DNA from: Verrucomicrobiia bacterium | GTDB lineage: Bacteria > Verrucomicrobiota > Verrucomicrobiia > Limisphaerales > DSYF01 | Assembly (NCBI GenBank): GCA_035765895.1 | Contig: DASTWL010000095.1 | Span: 1 to 47,029 of the forward strand | Direction: 5' to 3' | DNA: 47,029 bases | Shown: positions 8,319 through 15,423 of the stretch, in pieces | Position numbering within the stretch: position 1 is the first letter of the stretch | Layout: each line of letters opens with the position of its first letter | Position numbers and translations under genes: made by a program | The notes under the pieces: model-generated | What the model was told of the DNA's origin: nothing | Database searches by the model: none | What the model saw: the letters and a program-made list of their open reading frames with translations, nothing else

Positions 8319-9176
8319 TCAAGGCCAGTCCTGGCGGACGCGGTAGAACCGTCGCTCATCCGTCCCCACGACGTTGGTGAAGGAGATGACCGGTGCGGCA
8401 TTGGCATTGGTCGCAAACGCCGACCACGAGAGCAGGTTCGTGGAAAACTCCGCAATGTAAGCCTGCCCCGCGGTCGCATTGACGTCGAAGTGAAAGCTCC
8501 CGGCGGCAGCACCGGGATTCACGATCGTTGCGCTCGTCAGCACCTGAATGGTCACGGGCGCGGACGTCGTTGCCAGTCCCAGGTCATCCACGGCCTGCGC
8601 GGTAAATGTATAATTGCCGGCACCGAGGTTGCTGGCCGTGGTTTGATACGGGGCCGCCGCGACATCTGCAAGCGAGGTGGTCCCGCTGAAGAATTGCACG
8701 CTGGCCACACTGCCATCCGCGTCGCTGGCCGAAGCCTGCAACAGCACGTTGGCCGGCGCGAGGAACTTTGCCCCGGGCGCGGGGTTGGTAATGCTGACGA
8801 GCGGCGCCGTATTGGCACCGTTGGTGATGGTCAGCGTGCCGGTCATGCCGAGAAAGCAATGCGGCACGCAAAAATAGGGATACACACCCGTGTTCAGGTT
8901 CGTGAAGGTGAATTTGAACGTCCCCCCACCGGCAATGTTGCCGCTGCTCCACAAACCATCCGGCGAACAACTGCTGCCGCTGGTGGACGTGTGCGTGATG
9001 CCGCTGACATTCGTCCAGATCACCGTGTCTCCTTTCGCGATGGCCAGCGTGGCGGGAACGAAAGTCAGGCTGCCGGTCATTTGCACGACATGTGTGGCAG
9101 CCAGAAGCGCCGGGGCAACAAGGAACAGCCCTGTAACGGTCAGACAACGAAGGGACAGATGAATCACTTTTTTCAT
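8319..9176 (-). CDS. Secreted cupredoxin (plastocyanin-like) with Ig-like domain
   Basis: This 285-aa exported protein starts with a signal peptide (MKKVIHLSLRCLTV...ALLA, residues 1-27). A type-1 copper domain follows (28-118) with all four expected ligands: His62 (ITHTST), Cys103, His106 and Met111 in YFCVPHCFLGM. A bacterial Ig-like domain (about 124-215) comes next, and a C-terminal W...FYRVRQ module (about 225-285). Type-1 copper proteins shuttle single electrons. It is co-directional with and directly downstream of the barrel and multiheme genes (19-bp gap), which suggests it takes part in the same electron-transfer chain; that role is inferred. Confidence 0.88.
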   Translation of the reverse strand: MKKVIHLSLRCLTVTGLFLVAPALLAATHVVQMTGSLTFVPATLAIAKGDTVIWTNVSGITHTSTSGSSCSPDGLWSSGNIAGGGTFKFTFTNLNTGVYPYFCVPHCFLGMTGTLTITNGANTAPLVSITNPAPGAKFLAPANVLLQASASDADGSVASVQFFSGTTSLADVAAAPYQTTASNLGAGNYTFTAQAVDDLGLATTSAPVTIQVLTSATIVNPGAAAGSFHFDVNATAGQAYIAEFSTNLLSWSAFATNANAAPVISFTNVVGTDERRFYRVRQDWP

Positions 9177-9195
9177 GGTTTGATGGGTTTCAGTT

Positions 9196-11637
9196 TCACG
9201 GAACAGGAATGGTCGCACTCGCAAACAAGGCGTGCGCGCGGTAGTCGTTCAGCCCGCCAAAGCTGGGCTCGTGGTATTGAAAAAATCCGTAGCCCAAGGT
9301 GGTGGTCACCCCATCCTTGAAGCGGTGCACCAGCGAAACCTGAACGGCATGCCGGTCATAAACGATGCCCGCCGGAAGGCCGCTCGCGGCGTTGTTTTGG
9401 CCGTAGTCCGATTGGGTGAACGCGTAACTTCCCCGCAAATCCGTCGCCGGGCTGAGCGCAAAGGTGGCGCTGGTCAGGACGCTGTAAACGTTGCCCTGCC
9501 ACGGCGCCAGATAGCCCGCGCCGTTGCTGGCCGTGCGCGTGAGCGAATCCGAAAAGGAAAAGGTGCCGGAAAAGAAAAGCCGGCGAAACGGTGTCAACAC
9601 GGCATTCAGGCTGTAAACCCGCGATTCAAAATTGGCGGCGTCGATGGCCCCGCCGGGCGAGGAACCAGGCACCGGACCGGTGGCGCTGTTGAAGTCGGAT
9701 TGCACCCACTTGAAGGTGAATGCGGTCCGCAACCACGCGTTCGCCCGCCACGTGACCCGCGCGTCCACCTGATTGTCCACAATGTCGCGCCAAAGAATGA
9801 AACCCGGATAGAGATGACCGCTCGGGTTGAAGGGTTCCACGTGCGTGTAGTCAGTGCGCCGGTCACGCCGGCGGTAATCCGCGCCGAAGGAAACGCTGGA
9901 CCACGGTGACGTGTTGAAGCCGGTGCGATATTCGGACGTTTGAATGTCCGCATCCGTGTCGAGGGCGAACGCTTCCGAACCGTCAGGACGCTCATCAAAC
10001 CGCGCCAGGCTCTCCTGCCGCAACCGCAGCTCGCCGGAGAGGATGGTGAACGGGATTACCGTGTAACGCAGCAGCACATTTTCGCGTGCGCTGGCCGTGT
10101 CCAAATCCCCCGTCACCGCCGAGGGATCCGAGAACAGGATGGGGATGCTTGGATCACCGATGCGCAAGTCCTCCTGCCCAACGGTTTTTTGTCGCACCCA
10201 CTCCCCCTGCCCGCCCATCGACAGGCTCAATCCCGCCCATGGTCCGGCGAGTCCGGCCACACTCGTGGCGTGCGTTTCCCGCATCATCATGAGGCGGTCC
10301 GCCTGCCATTGCAGACCGCCGGTGAACTGGCCATTGCCGGCGAGCGTGCTTTGATCCAGCGTGCCGTCGCCCTCAAGACGCGCATACAAATAGCCGCCCG
10401 AAACGGACAGCCAGTCAGCCAGTTGTTTGTTCACCCGGAAGGTGTTCGCCCCGCTGACGTGATGATACGTCTCCCGCACGACCACGAGCGTGTCCGGGCC
10501 CGGGCCAAACGTGTCCGCCGCCGCATTCTGCCGTCGAGTGGAAAGATCATAAAATTCCACCACCCCATGGTCCGCCAGTTCCCAGCCGCGCAATTCGTGG
10601 CTGGCATCCAGTTTGAGAAGATGCGCGTGTTCGTCGAGGTGCTCGAAAGCGGGGTAAACGGACTTCGCATCCGTGTTGGGATCAAACGGCGGCAATGTGC
10701 CCGCCGGTCCCCATTGCAATGTCGATTTATCGCCCTCACGAAACTGATACTCGTAGCCCAAAACCAGCCGCGGATAATGAGGCAGTGTCAAGCCGGCCTC
10801 AAACCACGCCCGGCCGACATCCAGATGCAGATCACGGTGGAGCGCAAAGGCGTTGGTCGGCAGTGTCGGGGCAAAGCCGCCCGTGTCGTTGTAAAATTCG
10901 CGCCACGATTCAAAGCCAGCATGAACGAAGCCGACGTCGTTCTTTACCAAACGGAGCGCCAGGCGGTAATTCTCGTCCCCGGCCAGCGCCCGGCCTTCAA
11001 CACTTGCGGCCGTGTCGGGGCTGACCTGCTCATGCAACTCAAAATGCTCCAGCCCGCCGGCCCACCCGTCATTGATGCCTTCGATCTCTCGAAACTGGCT
11101 CCGGTTGCCATGCACCGAAATCCAGCGCAGCGTTGGCGTGATTGAAAGCGACAGCTTGGACGGCGCGTTCGTGGACCAATGCGCGCCTTGATCAATCCAG
11201 GCCCGCAGCAGCCGGATTTGCGCAACCGTCAGCGGCTTGTCCCTGTCGCCCGGTGGCATCTGCGTGTCCGGATCCAGCCCGGCGACGTAATGAATCAACC
11301 GGCTCCGCGCACTGTCGCCCGGCACAATGTCGTTTGTGTTGTCATCACCGCCCTTCAACGCGGACTCCCGGTTGTCGAGGCGAAACCGGCTCTTCGCCTT
11401 GTTGGGGCCGTGACAACGAAAGCATGACTGCTCGAAAATCGGCCGGACGTCCCGGTCATAATCCACCGTCACGCCGGCGGGCGGCGGCAGCTTGGCCACA
11501 TCCACTTCGGCAGCCATCAGCCGGACGCCGGTGTGGGCGGCCAGAAAACTCAACACCAGCCGTGGCCAGCATTGGCCGAAGCCAGCCGCCAGCCGCTTCA
11601 CCCCGCCTCCGTTCAACAGGTTGTGGTTAGTTGGCAT
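9196..11637 (-). CDS. Outer-membrane beta-barrel (MtrB/PioB-like) with N-terminal monoheme cytochrome c domain
   Basis: The 813-aa product starts with a signal peptide (hydrophobic run LVLSFLAAHTGVRLMAA, cleavage near residue 43). Residues about 55-155 form a planctomycete-type cytochrome c domain: YDRDVRPIFEQSCFRCHGPN with heme motif Cys72-Cys75-His76, and a likely distal Met127 in DTQMPPGD. The rest is a large alternating-residue barrel (FRVNKQLADWLSVSGGYLYA, SVSFGADYRRRDRRTDY, WLRTAFTFKWVQSDF) like the MtrB/PioB sheaths that hold a multiheme cytochrome across the outer membrane. The octaheme gene lies 18 bp upstream. A GTG at 11601 preceded by GGAGG is an alternative start. The barrel family is inferred from pattern and neighbour; the heme domain is read directly. 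Confidence 0.8.
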   Translation of the reverse strand: MPTNHNLLNGGGVKRLAAGFGQCWPRLVLSFLAAHTGVRLMAAEVDVAKLPPPAGVTVDYDRDVRPIFEQSCFRCHGPNKAKSRFRLDNRESALKGGDDNTNDIVPGDSARSRLIHYVAGLDPDTQMPPGDRDKPLTVAQIRLLRAWIDQGAHWSTNAPSKLSLSITPTLRWISVHGNRSQFREIEGINDGWAGGLEHFELHEQVSPDTAASVEGRALAGDENYRLALRLVKNDVGFVHAGFESWREFYNDTGGFAPTLPTNAFALHRDLHLDVGRAWFEAGLTLPHYPRLVLGYEYQFREGDKSTLQWGPAGTLPPFDPNTDAKSVYPAFEHLDEHAHLLKLDASHELRGWELADHGVVEFYDLSTRRQNAAADTFGPGPDTLVVVRETYHHVSGANTFRVNKQLADWLSVSGGYLYARLEGDGTLDQSTLAGNGQFTGGLQWQADRLMMMRETHATSVAGLAGPWAGLSLSMGGQGEWVRQKTVGQEDLRIGDPSIPILFSDPSAVTGDLDTASARENVLLRYTVIPFTILSGELRLRQESLARFDERPDGSEAFALDTDADIQTSEYRTGFNTSPWSSVSFGADYRRRDRRTDYTHVEPFNPSGHLYPGFILWRDIVDNQVDARVTWRANAWLRTAFTFKWVQSDFNSATGPVPGSSPGGAIDAANFESRVYSLNAVLTPFRRLFFSGTFSFSDSLTRTASNGAGYLAPWQGNVYSVLTSATFALSPATDLRGSYAFTQSDYGQNNAASGLPAGIVYDRHAVQVSLVHRFKDGVTTTLGYGFFQYHEPSFGGLNDYRAHALFASATIPVP

Positions 11638-11655
11638 GTTCGATCTGGTGTCGCT

Positions 11656-12468
11656 TCAGTATTGCAATCGAGGATCGACGTTGGAGCCATGCACCGCGGT
11701 ATGGCAGCCTGCCGTCCAGCAGGTCGCCCGGCTCAAAAATGCCGTGTGATCCACGGCACCAATCATGACCACGCCCGTGCCGCCGGCGACGCCCTGATTC
11801 TGCGCATGACAGCGCAGACAGAGGTTGGCGTCGGCCTGGACCAGCAGCTTGCGATTTACAGAACCGTGGGGATTGTGGCACGTGGTGCAGCCCTCCCGCA
11901 TGGCCTCGTGTTCGAAGACGAAGGGCCGCGTTTGTTCGCGATGGCAGGCGGCGCACGTTTCATTCTCGCGTGCCATGGCAAGCCCGCCGGACGATTTGAA
12001 TATGTCCATCCCGTGCGGGTCATGACACTGCACGCAGTTCATCTGCCCGCTGGCGACCGGATGATGATGCGCCAGGCTGAACTCGCCCCGCGTTTCCAAA
12101 TGGCAGGCAAAGCAGGCCGACGGATCCCGCCCCGGATTGATGATGAACTTGCCCCGCCCGCCGCCCGCCGCGACGTGAAGGCTGCCCGGACCGTGACACG
12201 ATTCGCAGCCGGAAACGCGTCCGCCCGGCGCATCGGCAAAATGCGCGCGGGCGTGCGGACTGGCTGGAAAACGGCGCACATATTGCGCGTGGCAGTCGGC
12301 GCAGGCACGGCTGCCGACATACGTGGCTCCGGGAATGGTCGGCAAAAGTTCCACGGTCGCCGGCACCGAGGAGCAGGAGTTCAACAGCGCCGACAGCACG
12401 AGTGCCACCAACGTCGCCGTCAAAGCGGCCGCCAGACCGGTTGCGCCTGCCATCAAGCAGTTTTTCAT
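11656..12468 (-). CDS. Octaheme c-type cytochrome lipoprotein (MtrA/DmsE-like)
   Basis: Of 270 residues, the first 31 form a lipoprotein signal with lipobox LNSC (Cys32). Seven CxxCH motifs follow (Cys56, 88, 119, 145, 172, 194, 217), with an eighth CX4CH motif at Cys250-Cys255-His256. Paired spacing and extra His residues (SLAHHHP, FEHE, HTAFL, TAVHGS) fit bis-His ligated hemes in a wire like MtrA, PioA or DmsE. These sit inside a beta-barrel and pass electrons between periplasm and exterior. It is first of three co-directional genes. Start 12468 gives the cleanest signal sequence; the frame is open upstream. Direction of electron flow (metal reduction or Fe(II) oxidation) cannot be read from sequence. 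Confidence 0.87.
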   Translation of the reverse strand: MKNCLMAGATGLAAALTATLVALVLSALLNSCSSVPATVELLPTIPGATYVGSRACADCHAQYVRRFPASPHARAHFADAPGGRVSGCESCHGPGSLHVAAGGGRGKFIINPGRDPSACFACHLETRGEFSLAHHHPVASGQMNCVQCHDPHGMDIFKSSGGLAMARENETCAACHREQTRPFVFEHEAMREGCTTCHNPHGSVNRKLLVQADANLCLRCHAQNQGVAGGTGVVMIGAVDHTAFLSRATCWTAGCHTAVHGSNVDPRLQY

Positions 12469-12817
12469 CACGCGACTCGTGTATTTTTTTGTGTGCTGAG
12501 AATGGCCAGCCCGGCCGCCCGGGATTGCTCCCGGATCGCCATGCGCGGGTGCCAGCTTTCTTCGGTCCATGGCCAGACGGGCACCCGGTGTCGGGTGGCC
12601 CGGCGGCCCGGCGGGCGCACGGATGCCACCTGAATTCGCCCGCTTTTTTGCCGGCACGACGGGATCCATCTCGGCTTCACGTTCCTTACGAGGGGCCAGT
12701 GGGAAGTTTGTTCCCGAGAATTCCGCTCGAATTCACGGGCGGCCCCGCGCAGAGTGAGGCACGCAACCATCCGTCCCCGGGAACATTTTGGCGGCTTGTT
12801 GCTCCTACACATGCGAC
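12469..12817. promoter_or_regulatory. Divergent intergenic region between cytochrome and sigma-factor genes
   Basis: I see no gene in these 349 bp. They must hold the divergent promoters. Two adjacent inverted repeats, GGGAA-5-TTCCC (12701-12715) and GAATTC-5-GAATTC (12718-12734), are candidate operators. GGGAAC at 12778-12783 resembles an ECF -35 element 35 bp before the sigma-factor start, but no convincing -10 partner is visible. Confidence 0.4.
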
Positions 12818-13345
12818 ATGGCGGCGGAGCTTGAATTTGAAGCCCTGGTGGCCCGGTTTTACGAGCCACTCTACCGGTTCGCGTTCAGCCTGTGCCGCGA
12901 CGAGGCCGACGCATGCGATTTGACGCAACAGACCTTCTACGTGTGGGCCAGCAAGGGGCACCAATTACGCGACCGGGGCAAGGTCAAGACCTGGTTGTTT
13001 ACCACGCTGCACCGGCTGTTTCTGGAGACGCGCCGCCGTGCCACGCTGCATCCGCACGAAGAACTGGATGCCGCCGACGAATCACTTGCCGCACCGGCCC
13101 CCGAACTCGCCAATCAACTCGACGCCCCGCAGGTCTTGCAGGCACTGGCCCGCGTGGATGCCGTTTACCAAGCGCCGGTGGCACTGTTTTATCTGGAAGA
13201 TTACGCCTACAAGGAAATCGCCGCCATTCTCGACGTGCCCATGGGAACCGTAAAATCGCGCATCGCCCGGGGAATCGCGCAATTGCAAAAGCTCCTGAAC
13301 GATGACCCCACCCCAACGCATTCAAACGGAGGGCTGAACCCATGA
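12818..13345 (+). CDS. ECF RNA polymerase sigma factor
   Basis: A 175-aa sigma-70 family protein with region 2 (FYEPLYRFAFSLC, ADACDLTQQTFYVWAS, VKTWLFTTLHRLFLETRRR) and region 4 (YQAPVALFYLEDYAYKEIAA, ILDVPMGTVKSRIARGIAQL). Region 3 and region 1.1 are absent, as in ECF factors. It is transcribed away from the cytochrome cluster. Its last codons overlap the next gene by ATGA, so the two are translationally coupled, as sigma/anti-sigma pairs often are. Start ATG 12818 places the region-2 helix at the usual distance from the N-terminus. Confidence 0.92.
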   Translation: MAAELEFEALVARFYEPLYRFAFSLCRDEADACDLTQQTFYVWASKGHQLRDRGKVKTWLFTTLHRLFLETRRRATLHPHEELDAADESLAAPAPELANQLDAPQVLQALARVDAVYQAPVALFYLEDYAYKEIAAILDVPMGTVKSRIARGIAQLQKLLNDDPTPTHSNGGLNP

Positions 13346-14100
13346 CTCGCGACGACGCCAAGCGCATTCTCGCCAGCCACCGGCCCTGGGCCGAGGAGCC
13401 GGCCGACTCGGAAACGAACGCGGCCCTCGAACTCGTCCGCCAGGATGCGGACCTGTCCCGCTGGTTTGCGCGGCATTGTGCCCGTCAGGATCAAATTCGC
13501 GAAAGCCTGCTGCGCGTGAAGCCGCCCGCCGCCCTCCTGGAGCAGATTCTTTCCGAGCGCCCGGCGCCTGCCCCAGCAGGACGAAAAATGCCAGCCTTGA
13601 TCACCGCGGCGTTTTTGCTCCTCATGCTGGGCGGCGCCGGCTTCTGGCTCACGCAGCGCACCGGAACGAACGATGAATTGAGCTACACGAATTACCGCAG
13701 CCGGATGGTGCGGAAGGCGCTGCGGATTTACGGCATGGATCTGGAGACAAACAGCCCGACGGTGATCCGCGCCTACCTGGCCGAGCACGGTGCGCGGGCC
13801 GATTATCAACTGCCGCCACGGCTCGCGGCCGCGGCCAGCGCCGGGTGTGGCGTGCTCAAATGGCAGGGCCATCCGGTGACAATGGTTTGTTTCAAATCCG
13901 GCCGGCCACTGAAACCCACCGAAAAGGCGGATCTGTTTCTCTTCGTCATCAACCGGCAGGCGGCATCGGACATTCCAGCCAGTGGCGAACCACAATGGCA
14001 GCAGGTGAACAAATTGATGACCGCGAGCTGGAGTGCCGGCGACAATGTTTACCTGCTGGCCGCGCCGGGTGATGAAGCTTTTCTCGCGCAGTTTCTCTGA
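13342..14100 (+). CDS. Membrane-anchored anti-sigma-like protein
   Basis: The 252-aa protein has a cytoplasmic N-terminal helical part (residues 1-80; DADLSRWFARHCARQDQI...PPAALLEQIL), one transmembrane helix (about 84-103, ALITAAFLLLMLGGAGFWL) and a roughly 150-residue exported domain. This is the topology of an anti-sigma factor, and it overlaps the sigma gene by 4 bp. The canonical zinc anti-sigma motif (HxxxCxxC) is not present. The outer domain (FLFVINRQAASDI, AGDNVYLLAAPGD) is not one I recognise. Function is inferred from pairing and topology. Confidence 0.65.
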   Translation: MTRDDAKRILASHRPWAEEPADSETNAALELVRQDADLSRWFARHCARQDQIRESLLRVKPPAALLEQILSERPAPAPAGRKMPALITAAFLLLMLGGAGFWLTQRTGTNDELSYTNYRSRMVRKALRIYGMDLETNSPTVIRAYLAEHGARADYQLPPRLAAAASAGCGVLKWQGHPVTMVCFKSGRPLKPTEKADLFLFVINRQAASDIPASGEPQWQQVNKLMTASWSAGDNVYLLAAPGDEAFLAQFL

Positions 14101-14117
14101 GTGCTGACGGAATAAAC

Positions 14118-15002
14118 TCAATACCCGCTGCGGGGCACTGAATCGCTGTCCACGCTCATGTGATCCGTGATCCACTTGAAGTCGGCTGACTGGGTGCGGG
14201 AGACGTAGAACGGCAGCGCCGCCCCATCCGGTTTGGCCGGGGCCTTGGTGCTGTCCACCACCCAGCGGCGCAACTGGCTGTGACCGTCGGCAAAGGAGAA
14301 CGAGGCCGCCCCGTCGTGATACGAGGCCGGCAGATCCACCCATTCCTGGTAGGAGGCACGGTTCAAAAAATAGCCGTCGTTGATGCTGTCCGGATGTTCG
14401 TCCAGAAAGACGAAGATTTCCGCCGGATGCGGAATGGAGGTGATCCGGAAAAACTGCACATAGCCCGGATTGTTGACGTTGGAGCCCATGCGCGACAATT
14501 CCCCGGCATCCCCCACCATGGCATTCATTGAGTAACTGCGGATGCGCGCTGTCCAGCCCGCCTGCCTTTGGATCGCGCTCAGCACGTGATCGGACGGACA
14601 TCGGTAAATGTTCACTGACCGGTTGCCGTAAGGTCCCAAGCTGGCCTCGGTGATGGTGGCCGTGTTGGTGTTGTCCGGGTCCAGCTCCCACGTCATGATG
14701 TTGTTGACCCAGTTCAAATTGGTCCGCTGGGCCACGGTGGACCGCGAAGCGTCACCGCCGAGGTTATACGGCAGGCGGCCCTCGTGATCATCCGCGTAAA
14801 GCGTCCAAGCCAGCCCAAGCTGGCGGGTGTTGCTGAGACAGCCGACGGCTTGGGCGCGGTTTTTGGCGCGGTTGAGGGCCGGCAACAACAGGGCCGACAA
14901 AATGCCGATCATCGCGATGACGACCAACAATTCCACCAAAGTGAAGGCGGGCCCACCGGAAAGGAAACGTCTCGCACCGCCGCGCTGAAGGACTGGTTTC
15001 AT
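14118..15002 (-). CDS. Type II secretion/type IV pilin-like protein with prepilin N-terminus
   Basis: A 294-aa protein with a prepilin peptidase site: basic leader, then GPAFTLVELLVVIAMIGILS, the Phe-Thr-Leu-x-Glu start of a pseudopilin helix. The soluble part has the pattern common in Verrucomicrobia and Planctomycetes (CLSNTRQLGLAWTLYADDHEG, YRCPSD, FADGHSQLRRW). Such proteins are very numerous in these phyla and individual roles are mostly unknown. It is convergent with the anti-sigma-like gene (17 bp apart). Confidence 0.88.
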   Translation of the reverse strand: MKPVLQRGGARRFLSGGPAFTLVELLVVIAMIGILSALLLPALNRAKNRAQAVGCLSNTRQLGLAWTLYADDHEGRLPYNLGGDASRSTVAQRTNLNWVNNIMTWELDPDNTNTATITEASLGPYGNRSVNIYRCPSDHVLSAIQRQAGWTARIRSYSMNAMVGDAGELSRMGSNVNNPGYVQFFRITSIPHPAEIFVFLDEHPDSINDGYFLNRASYQEWVDLPASYHDGAASFSFADGHSQLRRWVVDSTKAPAKPDGAALPFYVSRTQSADFKWITDHMSVDSDSVPRSGY

Positions 15003-15146
15003 CTGTGGCGAAACTCAACTCAGGTTATGTCATTGGGCTCTCCAATAGATTGGATAAAATCCGCCCAAAGTCAAAATGGAGTTTTGCCCGGCCACGGGGG
15101 AGCCGCCCGGCCGCCAAAGATTTGCCGCGGCCGCGGGAGAATGGCT

Positions 15147-15174
15147 TTGACAATGGGCGCGACCTCCCTAGATT
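15147..15174 (+). promoter_or_regulatory. Sigma-70 promoter of tRNA-Ala
   Basis: TTGACA (15147-15152), a 16-bp spacer, TAGATT (15169-15174). The expected start point, about 7 bp downstream, lies roughly 12 bp before the tRNA 5' end. Confidence 0.75.
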
Positions 15175-15192
15175 GATGCCGCCTTTACGGAT

Positions 15193-15268
15193 GGGGTCGT
15201 AGCTCAGTTGGTAGAGCACCACAATGGCATTGTGGGGGTCAGGAGTTCGAATCTCCTCGGCTCCACCA
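15193..15268 (+). tRNA. tRNA-Ala (anticodon GGC)
   Basis: A 76-nt cloverleaf. The acceptor stem GGGGTCG/CGGCTCC includes the G3-U70 wobble that specifies alanine. The D arm is GCTC-AGTTGGTA-GAGC. The anticodon stem CCACA/TGTGG holds loop ATGGCAT (anticodon GGC, reading GCC and GCU). The T arm is AGGAG-TTCGAAT-CTCCT, and the 3' CCA is encoded. Confidence 0.97.
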
Positions 15269-15354
15269 TCTTTGAAATCAGGCACTTCCCTTCAGGAGAC
15301 GTCGCGCAACGCGATGGGCTCCAAAAATCCGACCGCGCCAGTTCGTTCCGACGT

Positions 15355-15381
15355 CCCAAAAGAATCTCTTTGGGGCATTTT
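15355..15381 (+). terminator. Possible intrinsic terminator downstream of tRNA-Ala
   Basis: CCCAAAAGA, loop ATC, TCTTTGGGG (8 of 9 positions pair), followed by CATTTTC. It lies 87 bp beyond the tRNA, and the T-tract is short. Confidence 0.4.
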
Positions 15382-15423
15382 CACGGCGGAACGGAAGCCG
15401 TATTTCGCCCGCTCACGAAGCGC

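Noticed and set aside
15193-15423. tRNA-Ala as an integration site for a genomic island
   Set aside because: No integrase gene lies nearby and no repeat of the tRNA 3' end was noticed downstream.
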